This document shows positions 30,065 to 37,928 of a DNA stretch of 64,000 bases, piece after piece. A program made the translations under genes and the position numbers. The stretch's first letter is position 1, and the number at the start of each line of letters is the position of its first letter. Under the pieces are notes generated by a model, which worked only from the letters and a program-made list of their open reading frames with translations, made no database searches and was not told where the DNA came from. The stretch is from Streptomyces sp. BA2 (GTDB lineage Bacteria; Actinomycetota; Actinomycetes; Streptomycetales; Streptomycetaceae): contig NZ_WSRO01000002.1 of NCBI RefSeq assembly GCF_009769735.1, positions 1,364,001-1,428,000 of the forward strand. The letters run 5' to 3'.

Positions 30065-31062
30065 CGGGAGCCCTCCTCGTAGTGCACCCAGCGCTTCTGG
30101 GACCAGAACAGGACCGCCGTCACGAGGGCCACCGCGAGCAGCAGCATCCAGGCCATGGCGGAGGCGAGGCCCATCCGGCTGTTCTCGAAGCCCTGGACGT
30201 AGAGATAGCAGGTGTAGACGAGCGAACCGTCCGCCGGGCCACAGGCGTTGCCGCCCGCGCCGCCGCCGACGATGTACGCCGACGCGAAGATCTGGAAGGA
30301 GTGGATGGTCTCCAGGAGGACGTTGAAGAAGAGCACCGGAGAGATCATCGGCAGCGTGATGTTCCAGAACCGCCGCAAGGCGCCCGCGCCGTCCACCTCC
30401 GCCGCCTCGTACAGTTCGCGCGGCACCTGCTTCAGACCGGCCAGGAAGATGACCATCGGCGCGCCGAACTGCCAGACGGTGAGCGCGATCAGGCTGTAGA
30501 TGATCCACTGCGGGTCACCGGTCCAGCCGCCGACGTCCATGCCGAAGATCGCCCGCTGCGTACGGTCGACGATGGCGTCGTCCGAGAAGATCGCCTTCCA
30601 GACGACGGCGATCGAGACGCTGGCGCCGATCAGGGACGGCGCGTAGAACGCGGCCCGGTAGAAGGCCTGCCCGCGCCGCTTCTGGTTGAGCAGCAGCGCC
30701 ACGCCGAGGGCCGCCGCCAGCTTGAGCGGGGTGCCGACGACGACGTACCAGAGCGTCACCTCCACCGACTTGCGCCAGCGCGGGTCGCCGAACATCTCGG
30801 TGAAGTTGTCGAGGCCGATCCACTTGGGGGCGTCGAACAGGTTGTAGTCGGTGAACGCGAAGTAGAGCGAGGCGACCATGGGTCCTGCCGTGAGGAGCAG
30901 GAATCCCGCGAGCCACGGCGACATGAAGAGGAGCCCGGCGATGTTCTCGCCCCGCCGTCGCCGCCGCGCGGCCGCGGGGAGGCGGGCACCGCGCGGCGGC
31001 TTCGGCTTCTCGGGGGCGGGCGGGGCGGCGGAGGCCTGGAGGGGCGCCATCGTGCCGCCCAT
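30061..31062 (-). CDS. CUT1 ABC transporter permease (MalF/YesP-like)
   Basis: 333 aa from ATG 31062, sharing one base with the binding-protein stop (TGATG); a second ATG four codons later at 31050 is also possible. An arginine-rich tail precedes six helices (GLLFMSPWLAGFLLLTAGPM first). The EAA loop is ELYEAAEVDGAGALRRFWNI. A periplasmic loop with GGGAGGNACGPADGS is unusually glycine-rich. It partners the MalG-like subunit; no ATPase is encoded here. Confidence 0.94.
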   Translation of the reverse strand: MGGTMAPLQASAAPPAPEKPKPPRGARLPAAARRRRRGENIAGLLFMSPWLAGFLLLTAGPMVASLYFAFTDYNLFDAPKWIGLDNFTEMFGDPRWRKSVEVTLWYVVVGTPLKLAAALGVALLLNQKRRGQAFYRAAFYAPSLIGASVSIAVVWKAIFSDDAIVDRTQRAIFGMDVGGWTGDPQWIIYSLIALTVWQFGAPMVIFLAGLKQVPRELYEAAEVDGAGALRRFWNITLPMISPVLFFNVLLETIHSFQIFASAYIVGGGAGGNACGPADGSLVYTCYLYVQGFENSRMGLASAMAWMLLLAVALVTAVLFWSQKRWVHYEEGSR

Positions 31063-32363
31063 CAGGAACCGAGCGCGGTCTTGCACTCGGTGAAGAACTG
31101 CTTCACCGCTTCGTCCACCGACCGCTCCCCCAGGGCCAGTTCCTCGGCGATGCGCAGGAACGCCGCCTCGCAGACGTCGGCGCCCGCCGGGTGCGGTGTG
31201 ATGGTCTCCAGGACATCGGCGTCGACCAGTTGCTCCTCGTACGCGGCGATCTCCTTGTTGACCGCGGCGATCACCTTGTCCTTCTCCTCGGCGGGCCTGT
31301 ACGCCTCGTACTGCGCGGTCGTGGTGGGCACCCCGCGGTCGTAGCCCATGATCTTGGCGACCTCGGGGTCGTGCACCATGAAGTCGATGAACTGCGCGAC
31401 TTCCTTGGGGTGCTGGGTGCGCTTGGAGCCGCTGAGCATCAGCGAGCCGAGGTACTGCCCCGTCTTCTTGCCGTCGGTGGTCGGGATGGGCGCGAGGCCG
31501 TACTCGCTCTTGCCCTCGGCGGTGTAGCGGACGGTGAAGTTGTCCCAGGTGAACTCGGACGCGGCGATCTCGGCGGCCACGGCCGACTTGGGCTTGATCT
31601 GGGCGACTTTCTTCGGGTCGGCGTAGATCCCCGACTTCACTCCGGCGTACCCCTTGGTCCACCACTCCTTGAGGTCGGCCTCGTCGAAGCCGAGGCCGTC
31701 CTCGGTGAAGAAGGCCTTGCCCTGCTGGCGCAGGTAGGGGTCGTAGAGGTACATGACGCCGTAGAGGCCGCTGTCCCCGGACCTGCCCTGCTTGCGGATC
31801 TTCTCCATCGCGGCGTGGAAGTCGTCCCAGGTCCAGCCCATCTTCGGGGTGACCCCGGCCTTCTCGAAGACGGGCTTGTCGATGACCAGGGCCATGGAGT
31901 TGCTGCCCACGGGTACGCCGAGCAGCTTGCCGTCGACCTCGCCGAACTTCTCCAGGCCCGCGCGGAAGCCGTCCATGCGCAGGTTGCCCGCCTCGGCCTG
32001 TGCGTTCAGGTCGAGCAGTACGTTGCGTTGGTCGTACTTGCGCAGGAAGCCGATCGCGTTCTGGAAGACGTCGGGCGGATTCCCGCCGGACGCCTGGGTG
32101 TTGAACTTCTTCCAGAAGTCGAGGTAGGGCTGGAAGTCCGTCTTCACCTTGATCTTCGGGTGCTTCTTCTCGAAGAGCTCGATGGTCCGGTTGATCCGCT
32201 TGGCGCGGTCGTCGGAGCCCCACCACGCGTACCGGATGGTGACGGTTCCGTCCCCCGACCCGCTTCCGCCGCCGCAGCCCGCCGCGGTGAGCCCGAGGGC
32301 CGCCAGCGAGCCGCCGGCCAGCTTCAACAGGCCGCGCCTGTCAACTTCCCCATGCGTCGGCAC
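31062..32363 (-). CDS. CUT1 ABC transporter substrate-binding lipoprotein (YesO-like)
   Basis: 433 aa from GTG 32363, with GGAGGA seven bases upstream. A Tat-type lipoprotein signal (DRRGLLKLAGGSLAALG) ends at Cys30 in LTAAGC. Family-1 binding fold: VTIRYAWWGSDDRAKRINRT, NPPDVFQNAIGFLRKY, LDLNAQ, MALVIDKPVFEKAGVTP, QYLGSLMLSGSKRTQ. With two permeases and a YesL-like gene, and a PL26-type lyase beyond, the order resembles the yesLMNOPQ rhamnogalacturonan system, so rhamnogalacturonan oligosaccharides are the best guess for ligand. Promoter and operators lie at 32420-32499. Confidence 0.93.
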   Translation of the reverse strand: MPTHGEVDRRGLLKLAGGSLAALGLTAAGCGGGSGSGDGTVTIRYAWWGSDDRAKRINRTIELFEKKHPKIKVKTDFQPYLDFWKKFNTQASGGNPPDVFQNAIGFLRKYDQRNVLLDLNAQAEAGNLRMDGFRAGLEKFGEVDGKLLGVPVGSNSMALVIDKPVFEKAGVTPKMGWTWDDFHAAMEKIRKQGRSGDSGLYGVMYLYDPYLRQQGKAFFTEDGLGFDEADLKEWWTKGYAGVKSGIYADPKKVAQIKPKSAVAAEIAASEFTWDNFTVRYTAEGKSEYGLAPIPTTDGKKTGQYLGSLMLSGSKRTQHPKEVAQFIDFMVHDPEVAKIMGYDRGVPTTTAQYEAYRPAEEKDKVIAAVNKEIAAYEEQLVDADVLETITPHPAGADVCEAAFLRIAEELALGERSVDEAVKQFFTECKTALGS

Positions 32364-32419
32364 AGTTCGTCCTCCGTCAGTACGTGCGGTACCTGTCAGT
32401 ACGCGATTGAATCGTTTTA

Positions 32420-32433
32420 GGAAAGCGCTTGCC
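32420..32433. promoter_or_regulatory. Variant LacI-type operator GGAAAGCGCTTGCC
   Basis: It shares the AAGCGCTT core with the TCGAAGCGCTTCGA sites but has different flanks. It lies at the predicted transcription start of the minus-strand importer operon. Confidence 0.5.
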
Positions 32434-32438
32434 GGGAC

Positions 32439-32467
32439 AAGGTAGGGAGTTGGGGTGAGTACGTCAA
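32439..32467 (-). promoter_or_regulatory. Promoter of the minus-strand CUT1 importer operon
   Basis: On the minus strand TTGACG (32462-32467), 17 bases, TACCTT (32439-32444). Confidence 0.6.
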
Positions 32468-32485
32468 CGGTTCGCACAGGAACGG

Positions 32486-32499
32486 TCGAAGCGCTTCGA
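32486..32499. promoter_or_regulatory. LacI-type operator TCGAAGCGCTTCGA in the 32.4-32.7 kb divergent gap
   Basis: Perfect 14-bp palindrome, centre 66 bases from the variant site at 32420-32433. That spacing equals the 66-base spacing of the two sites at the lacI promoter. Confidence 0.7.
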
Positions 32500-32529
32500 G
32501 CAACTCAACGGCCTTTCCTGCACGAAACA

Positions 32530-32558
32530 TTGACGCGGGGCGACGGGCGCCTTAGCTT
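32530..32558 (+). promoter_or_regulatory. Promoter of the gntR-aldolase-dehydratase operon
   Basis: TTGACG (32530-32535), 17 bases, TAGCTT (32553-32558). Confidence 0.6.
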
Positions 32559-32579
32559 CATCGCGTCGTACTTCGTACG

Positions 32580-32589
32580 TCATATATGA
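32580..32589. promoter_or_regulatory. Palindrome TCATATATGA, candidate GntR operator
   Basis: An AT-rich 10-bp palindrome in very GC-rich DNA, about 15 bases after the predicted start of the gntR transcript. AT-centred palindromes are usual for FadR/FCD-type GntR proteins. Confidence 0.4.
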
Positions 32590-32600
32590 GACGCGATACG

Positions 32601-32648
32601 CGATGACTGCACGACGGCTGCACGCGACGACCGCACGACGGCTGCACG
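32601..32648. repeat. Two tandem 24-bp repeats in the gntR leader
   Basis: Units 32601-32624 and 32625-32648 differ at two positions (CGATGACTGC against CGACGACCGC at their starts, then the same 14 bases). A partial third unit (ACGACTGAGAG) follows at 32649. They occupy the untranslated leader just before the gntR start at 32665. The remainder of the 32364-32664 gap is promoters and operators. Confidence 0.75.
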
Positions 32649-32664
32649 ACGACTGAGAGCATCG

Positions 32665-33309
32665 ATGAACTTTGCGCCCCACCCCATCCCCTCGCGCACG
32701 CAGTACGTGCTCGAGGCGGTCAAGCACCGCATCCTCACCGGGCAGTTGGCGCCCGGCCAGCCCCTCGTCGAGACCGATCTTGCCGCCCAGTTCGCGGTCT
32801 CCAAGACGCCCGTACGGGAAGCGTTGAAGACACTCGCCGGGACCGGTCTCGTCGTCATGAGCCAGTACAAGGGCGCCACCGTGCGCACGGTGGACGCGGC
32901 CATGGCGCAGGAGGTCTACGACGTACGGCTGCTGCTCGAACCGGAGGCCCTGCGGCGCACCGTCCGCAGCGGCGCCCTCCTGGAGGAGGCGCGCGAAGCC
33001 CTGGAACGGGCGGACACCGCGGCGGACGCGGCCGAACGCTCCCTGGCCAACCGGGAGTTCCACCGCGCGCTCTACGTCCCGTGCGGCAACCCACTGCTGT
33101 CCCGGATGCTCGACGAGGTACGGGACCAGGCGGCCTTGGTCTCCGCCGTCGCCTGGGCGACCCTGCCCTCCTGGGAGCGGGAGGCCGCCGAGCACCGGGA
33201 GATCCTGCGGCTCGCCCTCGCGGGGGAAGCCGACGCGGCGGCGCGCGGACTCCACGACCACATCGCCTCGTTCGTGCGGCGGGCGTTCCCGGAGGGGGAG
33301 CTTTCATGA
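32665..33309 (+). CDS. GntR-family regulator, FadR subfamily (FCD domain)
   Basis: 214 aa. Winged helix at about residues 10-75 (YVLEAVKHRILTGQLAPGQP, LVETDLAAQFAVSKTPVREA, LKTLAGTGLVVMSQYKGATV). The FCD all-helical effector domain follows, with metal or ligand residues in DVRLLLEPEALR, NREFHRALYVPCGNPLL and EHREILRLALAGEADAA. FCD regulators bind small carboxylates, often sugar acids. It overlaps the aldolase-family gene (ATGA) and probably represses its own operon through TCATATATGA. The effector is likely a uronate or aldonate, by context only. Confidence 0.93.
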   Translation: MNFAPHPIPSRTQYVLEAVKHRILTGQLAPGQPLVETDLAAQFAVSKTPVREALKTLAGTGLVVMSQYKGATVRTVDAAMAQEVYDVRLLLEPEALRRTVRSGALLEEAREALERADTAADAAERSLANREFHRALYVPCGNPLLSRMLDEVRDQAALVSAVAWATLPSWEREAAEHREILRLALAGEADAAARGLHDHIASFVRRAFPEGELS

Positions 33310-34235
33310 CCGGAACCAGCCACCACGACCCCCGTTTCGATGAGCTGCGTTCGGCCCTCGCCGATGTCGTCGCGATCCCCGTGACGCCGTTCGCCGAGGA
33401 CGGCACCGTGGACCGGGACGCCTACCGCGCCCTGGTCCGGCGTCTGACCGACGGCGGCGTGCGCACCCTCACCCCGAACGGCAACACCGGCGAGTTCTAC
33501 GCGCTCGACCCCGAGGAGCGGCGCCTGGTCACCGAGTTGACCATGGAGGAGGCGGCCCGCAGCGGCGCCTTCGTCCTCGTCGGTGTCGGCCATGACCTGC
33601 CGACCGCGATCTCCGCCGCCCGGCACGCGCGGGACACCGGCGCACACATGGTGATGGTCCATCAGCCGGTGCATCCGTACGTGTCCCAGGACGGCTGGGT
33701 CGACTACCACCGTGCCGTCGCCGACGCCGTGCCCGAGCTGGGCGTCGTCCCGTACATCCGCAATCCCCGGCTTGACGGTCGACGCCTGGCGGATCTGGGT
33801 GCGTTGTGCCCCAACGTGATCGGCGCGAAGTACGCCACGCCGGATGCCGCCGCCTTCGCCGCGTTCGCTCGGGACGCGGGGCTCGGCCGCTTCGTGTGGG
33901 TGGCGGGGCTCGCCGAGCTGTACGCGCCCGCCTACTGGGCCGTCGGCGCCACCGGCTTCACATCGGGCCTGGTCAACGTGGCGCCCGAGGTGTCGCTCGG
34001 CATGCTTCAGGCCCTGCGGGCAGGCGACTATCCGGCGGCCATGGACGTCTGGGAGCGGATCCGGCGCTTCGAGGAGCTGCGGGCCGCCGACCAGTCCGCG
34101 GACAACGTCACCGTCGTCAAGGAGGCCCTGGCCGCGCTCGGTCTCTGCCGCCGCGAGGTACGCCCGCCGAGCCGGGTCCTGCCCGTCGAGCGGCGCGACG
34201 AGATAGCGGCGCTTGTGAAGGCGTGGTCGGTATGA
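33306..34235 (+). CDS. Dihydrodipicolinate synthase-family lyase/dehydratase
   Basis: 309 aa from ATG 33306 (ATGA overlap with gntR). It is a class I aldolase-type barrel: AIPVTPFAEDGTVDRDAY, the TPNGNTGEFYAL loop, VLVGVGHDLPTAISAARHA, and probable Schiff-base lysine in VIGAKYATPD. Family members include DapA, KDG aldolase, 5-dehydro-4-deoxyglucarate dehydratase and L-2-keto-3-deoxyarabonate dehydratase. The PYIRNP segment is unlike the usual YNxP motif, so I do not pick one. Pairing with an IlvD/Edd dehydratase suggests it takes the 2-keto-3-deoxy acid that enzyme makes, for example from L-arabonate or galactonate. Confidence 0.88.
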   Translation: MTGTSHHDPRFDELRSALADVVAIPVTPFAEDGTVDRDAYRALVRRLTDGGVRTLTPNGNTGEFYALDPEERRLVTELTMEEAARSGAFVLVGVGHDLPTAISAARHARDTGAHMVMVHQPVHPYVSQDGWVDYHRAVADAVPELGVVPYIRNPRLDGRRLADLGALCPNVIGAKYATPDAAAFAAFARDAGLGRFVWVAGLAELYAPAYWAVGATGFTSGLVNVAPEVSLGMLQALRAGDYPAAMDVWERIRRFEELRAADQSADNVTVVKEALAALGLCRREVRPPSRVLPVERRDEIAALVKAWSV

Positions 34236-35947
34236 GGCCGGAGGAGCTGCGCAGCCACCAGTGGTACGGCACGGACGGGCTTCGGTCCTTCAGCCACCGG
34301 GCGCGCACCCGGCAGCTCGGGTATCTGCCCGAGGAGCATCTGGGCAAGCCCGTCATCGCGGTCCTCAACACCTGGTCCGACATCAACCCCTGTCACGTCC
34401 ATCTGCGCGACCGTGCCCAGGCTGTCAAGCGCGGGGTGTGGCAGGCGGGCGGCTTCCCCCTCGAATTCCCCGTCTCCACGCTCTCGGAGACGTTCCAGAA
34501 GCCGACCCCGATGCTCTACCGCAACCTCCTCGCCATGGAGACCGAGGAGCTGCTGCGGTCCTATCCGGTCGACGGCGCCGTGCTGATGGGCGGTTGCGAC
34601 AAGACGACGCCCGCCCTGCTCATGGGCGCCGCGAGCGCCGACCTTCCTGCCGTCTTCGTGCCCGCCGGGCCCATGCTTCCCGGGCACTGGCGCAACGAGG
34701 TGCTCGGTTCCGGCACCGACATGTGGAAGTACTGGGACGACAAGCGTGCCGGCCTCATCGGCGACTGCGAACTGGCCGAGCTGGAGAGCGGGTTGGCCCG
34801 CTCCCCCGGCCACTGCATGACCATGGGCACCGCCTCCACGCTGACGGCCGCGGCCGAGGCGCTCGGCGTGACGATGCCCGGCGCCTCCTCCATCCCCGCG
34901 GTGGACTCCGGGCACGACCGGATGGCGGCCGCGTCCGGGATGCGGATCGTCGAACTCGTCCGCCAGGACCTTAAGTTGTCCGCGCTCCTGACGCCGGAGG
35001 CGTACGAGGACGCTGTCTCCACTGTCCTCGCGCTCGGCGGCTCCACCAACGCCGTGATCCACCTGATCGCCATGGCGGGCCGCAGCGGCGTACGGCTCAC
35101 GCTCGACGACTTCGACCGGATCGCGCGGACCGTGCCGGTGCTCGCCAACCTGCGCCCCGGCGGGCAGTACCTCATGGAGGACTTCCACTTCGCGGGCGGA
35201 CTCCCGGCGTTCCTGGCCCAGTTGACCGATGTGCTCCATCTGGACCGGCCCACCGTCGCCCACGACACGCTGCGCGAGCAGCTCGCGGGCGCCACCGTGC
35301 ACAATCCCGAAGTCATCCGGCCTCGCGACAAGCCGCTGGCCGACGAGGGCGGCGTGGCGGTCCTGCGCGGCAACCTCTGCCCGGACGGCGCCGTCATCAA
35401 GCACATCGCCGCCGAGCCGCACCTGCTGCGGCACACCGGCCCCGCGGTCGTCTTCGACGACTACCGGCAGATGCAGCGGACCATCAACGACCCGGAGCTC
35501 GGCATCACCGCCGACCACGTCCTCGTGCTGCGCGGCTCGGGCCCCAAGGGAGGGCCCGGCATGCCCGAGTACGGCATGCTCCCGATCCCCGACCACCTGC
35601 TCAAGCAGGGGGTGCGCGACATGGTGCGCATCTCCGACGCACGGATGAGCGGCACGTCGTACGGCGCGTGCGTGCTGCACATCGCGCCCGAGTCGCACGT
35701 GGGCGGGCCGCTCGCCCTCGTCCGTACGGGAGACCCGATCACCCTGGACGTCGAGGCGCGCTCACTCCATCTCGGTGTCTCCGAGGAGGAGTTGGCGCTT
35801 CGGCGGGCCGCGTGGACGCCGCCGCCCGTGCGTTACGGACGCGGCTACGGCGCGCTTTACAACGAGCAGATCACCCAGGCCGACACCGGCTGCGACTTCG
35901 CGTTCCTGGCCCGCGAGGGCGAGGTCCCCGACCCGTACGCGGGCTGA
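34232..35947 (+). CDS. IlvD/Edd-family sugar-acid dehydratase
   Basis: 571 aa from ATG 34232 (ATGA overlap). Iron-sulfur cysteines are in INPCHVHL, GGCDKTTPALLMG and NLCPDGAVIK. The catalytic serine region is DARMSGTSYGACVLH, and the active-site stretch GSGPKGGPGMPEYG is intact. Length and the near-N-terminal GLRSFSHRAR favour the L-arabonate/D-xylonate/L-fuconate dehydratase group over branched-chain amino-acid synthesis. It would dehydrate an aldonic acid to a 2-keto-3-deoxy acid for the preceding enzyme. Together they make a short non-phosphorylating route for a pectin sugar such as arabinose; this is inference. Confidence 0.93.
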   Translation: MRPEELRSHQWYGTDGLRSFSHRARTRQLGYLPEEHLGKPVIAVLNTWSDINPCHVHLRDRAQAVKRGVWQAGGFPLEFPVSTLSETFQKPTPMLYRNLLAMETEELLRSYPVDGAVLMGGCDKTTPALLMGAASADLPAVFVPAGPMLPGHWRNEVLGSGTDMWKYWDDKRAGLIGDCELAELESGLARSPGHCMTMGTASTLTAAAEALGVTMPGASSIPAVDSGHDRMAAASGMRIVELVRQDLKLSALLTPEAYEDAVSTVLALGGSTNAVIHLIAMAGRSGVRLTLDDFDRIARTVPVLANLRPGGQYLMEDFHFAGGLPAFLAQLTDVLHLDRPTVAHDTLREQLAGATVHNPEVIRPRDKPLADEGGVAVLRGNLCPDGAVIKHIAAEPHLLRHTGPAVVFDDYRQMQRTINDPELGITADHVLVLRGSGPKGGPGMPEYGMLPIPDHLLKQGVRDMVRISDARMSGTSYGACVLHIAPESHVGGPLALVRTGDPITLDVEARSLHLGVSEEELALRRAAWTPPPVRYGRGYGALYNEQITQADTGCDFAFLAREGEVPDPYAG

Positions 35948-36008
35948 GCCCCTTCCCTCTCCCAGCTCTTCCAGCTCTGCCATTTGCACGAGATTTCGAA
36001 CAACGTCT

Positions 36009-36022
36009 GCGAAGCGCTTCAT
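36009..36022. promoter_or_regulatory. LacI-type operator variant GCGAAGCGCTTCAT before the 36-46 kb operon
   Basis: GAAGCGCTTC core (36011-36020), 43 bases upstream of the first permease gene. An ATTTCGAACA box (35993-36002) lies just before it and resembles the half-site at 3456. I do not see a convincing -35/-10 pair here. Confidence 0.6.
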
Positions 36023-36063
36023 CTCGCCGACTGTGTGCCGCCCCTCAGAACGGAGAAGCAGAC

Positions 36064-37020
36064 ATGGCCTCAGCTGTGGCGAAAGCGCCACCGCAGCCAC
36101 CGCCCCGGCGCCGCACCCCGGGTGGGCGGCGGCGCCGAACGGGAGCGACTCCGCGCCGCCTCCCCTATCTGCTGATCGCGCCGGCCGGGCTCCTGATGAT
36201 CGGCTTCATCGCCTACCCGGTCATCAGCGTCTTCTACTACAGCCTGCGTCACTACAACCCCACCAAGCCCTGGCGCGACGGCTTCGCGGGCTTCGACAAC
36301 TTCGTCACCGCGTTCACCGAGGACCCGCAGTTCTGGCAGACGCTCGGCTTCAGCCTGCAGTGGGTGGCCGTCGAGGTCGTCCTGCAGCTGCTCCTCGGCC
36401 TCGGGCTCGCGCTGATCGTCAACCAGACCTTCATCGGCCGCGCGATGGCCCGCGCCCTGGTCTTCTCTCCGTGGGCCGTCTCCGGCGTGCTCACCTCGAC
36501 GATCTGGCTGCTGATCTTCAACTCCCAGACGGGCATCACCCGTTACCTCGCGGACATGGGCATCGGCTCGTACGGAACGTCGTGGCTCTCGGACACCAGC
36601 ACCGTCTTCCCGGCCGTCGTCGTCGCCGAACTCTGGCGCGGCGTCCCCTTCTTCGCCATCCTCATCCTCGCCGATCTGCAGTCCGTCTCGAAGGATCTGT
36701 ACGAGGCGGCGGAGGTGGACGGCGCGAGCCGCTTCCGGCAGTTCTTCCACATCACGCTGCCGCACCTGAAGGACGCGATCATCCTCTCCACGCTCCTTCG
36801 CGCGGTCTGGGAGTTCAACAACGTCGACCTCCTCTACACCCTCACCGGCGGCGGACCCGCGGGCGAGACGACGACCCTGCCGCTGCGCATCGCGTCCATC
36901 GCCGTCGACTCGCACGACTTCGGCTACGCCTCAGCGCTGACCTCCATCGCGTTCGTGATCCTCCTCTTCTGCTCGATGGTCTATCTGCGGCTGAGCAAGT
37001 TCGGAGGCCAGGACAAGTGA
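36064..37020 (+). CDS. CUT1 ABC transporter permease (MalF-like)
   Basis: 318 aa from ATG 36064, with GGAG eight bases upstream. A Pro/Arg-rich tail precedes six helices (YLLIAPAGLLMIGFIAYPVI). EAA loop: DLYEAAEVDGASRFRQFFHI. It opens the ten-gene run to 46294. Its binding protein is probably the lipoprotein at 41687, five genes downstream. Confidence 0.95.
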   Translation: MASAVAKAPPQPPPRRRTPGGRRRRTGATPRRLPYLLIAPAGLLMIGFIAYPVISVFYYSLRHYNPTKPWRDGFAGFDNFVTAFTEDPQFWQTLGFSLQWVAVEVVLQLLLGLGLALIVNQTFIGRAMARALVFSPWAVSGVLTSTIWLLIFNSQTGITRYLADMGIGSYGTSWLSDTSTVFPAVVVAELWRGVPFFAILILADLQSVSKDLYEAAEVDGASRFRQFFHITLPHLKDAIILSTLLRAVWEFNNVDLLYTLTGGGPAGETTTLPLRIASIAVDSHDFGYASALTSIAFVILLFCSMVYLRLSKFGGQDK

Positions 37021-37928
37021 CCACCACTCAGCACCTGGACAGGGAAGCCGCCATGGCGGACACCACCGCACCCGCCGACATCCGCGCCGGTGGCCCGCGC
37101 ACACCGAAGCGGCGCCCCTGGGACGAGGCCCCCCGCTGGCAGATCTACCTGCCGCTCGGCCTCTACCTCCTCTTCACCATCATCCCGTTCTACTGGATGC
37201 TGCTCTTCGCGATCCGCCCGGCGGGCTCGACCTCGCTGCTCCCCTGGCCGATCACCTTCGAGCACTTCGACAAGGTGTGGACCGAGCGCAGCTTCGCGCT
37301 CTTCTTCCAGAACAGCCTCATCGTCGGCGCCCTTTCGATGCTGATGACGACGCTCGTCGCCCTCGCCGGCGGCTACGCGCTCGCCCGCTTCGACTTCAAG
37401 ATCAAGCGCGGCTTCATGCTGGCGCTGCTGTGCTCGCAGTTCATCCCCGGCGCGCTGATGCTGGTGCCGCTCTTCCAGATCTTCGCCAACCTGCAGATGA
37501 TCAACTCGCTCGGCAGCGTCATCATCGCCGAGACCGTCTTCCAGCTGCCGCTCTCGATGATCCTGATCAGCGGGTTCATCAAGAACGTGCCGTACTCCCT
37601 GGAGGAGGCCGCCTGGGTCGACGGCTGCGGACGCTTCCGCGCCTTTTGCGCCGTCGTGCTTCCTCTGCTGCGGCCCGGTCTGATCGCGGTCGGCTCCTTC
37701 GCGTTCGTGCACAGCTGGAACCACTTCCTGTTCGCCCTGATGTTCCTCTCCAACCAGGACAAGCAGACGATCCCGGTCGGCCTCGCCACCCTGATGGGCG
37801 CCGACAGCGTCGACCTCGGCGCGCTCGCGGCGGGGGGCGTCATCGCGGCCCTGCCCGTCGTGATCGTCTTCGCCTTCATCCAGAAGTGGCTGGTCACGGG
37901 GTTCAGCGCCGGGGCGGTGAAGGGATGA
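37017..37928 (+). CDS. CUT1 ABC transporter permease (MalG-like)
   Basis: 303 aa from GTG 37017, with GGAGG nine bases before and a GTGA overlap; ATG 37053 (MADTTAPADIRAG) is an alternative with weaker spacing. Six helices, YALARFDFKIKRGFMLALLC, EAA loop SLEEAAWVDGCGRFRAFCAV, and the C-terminal KWLVTGFSAGAVKG typical of MalG subunits. It forms the pore with the preceding permease. Confidence 0.94.
   Translation: MTTTQHLDREAAMADTTAPADIRAGGPRTPKRRPWDEAPRWQIYLPLGLYLLFTIIPFYWMLLFAIRPAGSTSLLPWPITFEHFDKVWTERSFALFFQNSLIVGALSMLMTTLVALAGGYALARFDFKIKRGFMLALLCSQFIPGALMLVPLFQIFANLQMINSLGSVIIAETVFQLPLSMILISGFIKNVPYSLEEAAWVDGCGRFRAFCAVVLPLLRPGLIAVGSFAFVHSWNHFLFALMFLSNQDKQTIPVGLATLMGADSVDLGALAAGGVIAALPVVIVFAFIQKWLVTGFSAGAVKG

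Noticed and set aside
35941..35951. GGGCTGAGCCC hairpin at the end of the IlvD/Edd gene as a terminator
   Set aside because: The stem is only five bases and part of it is coding; too weak to call.
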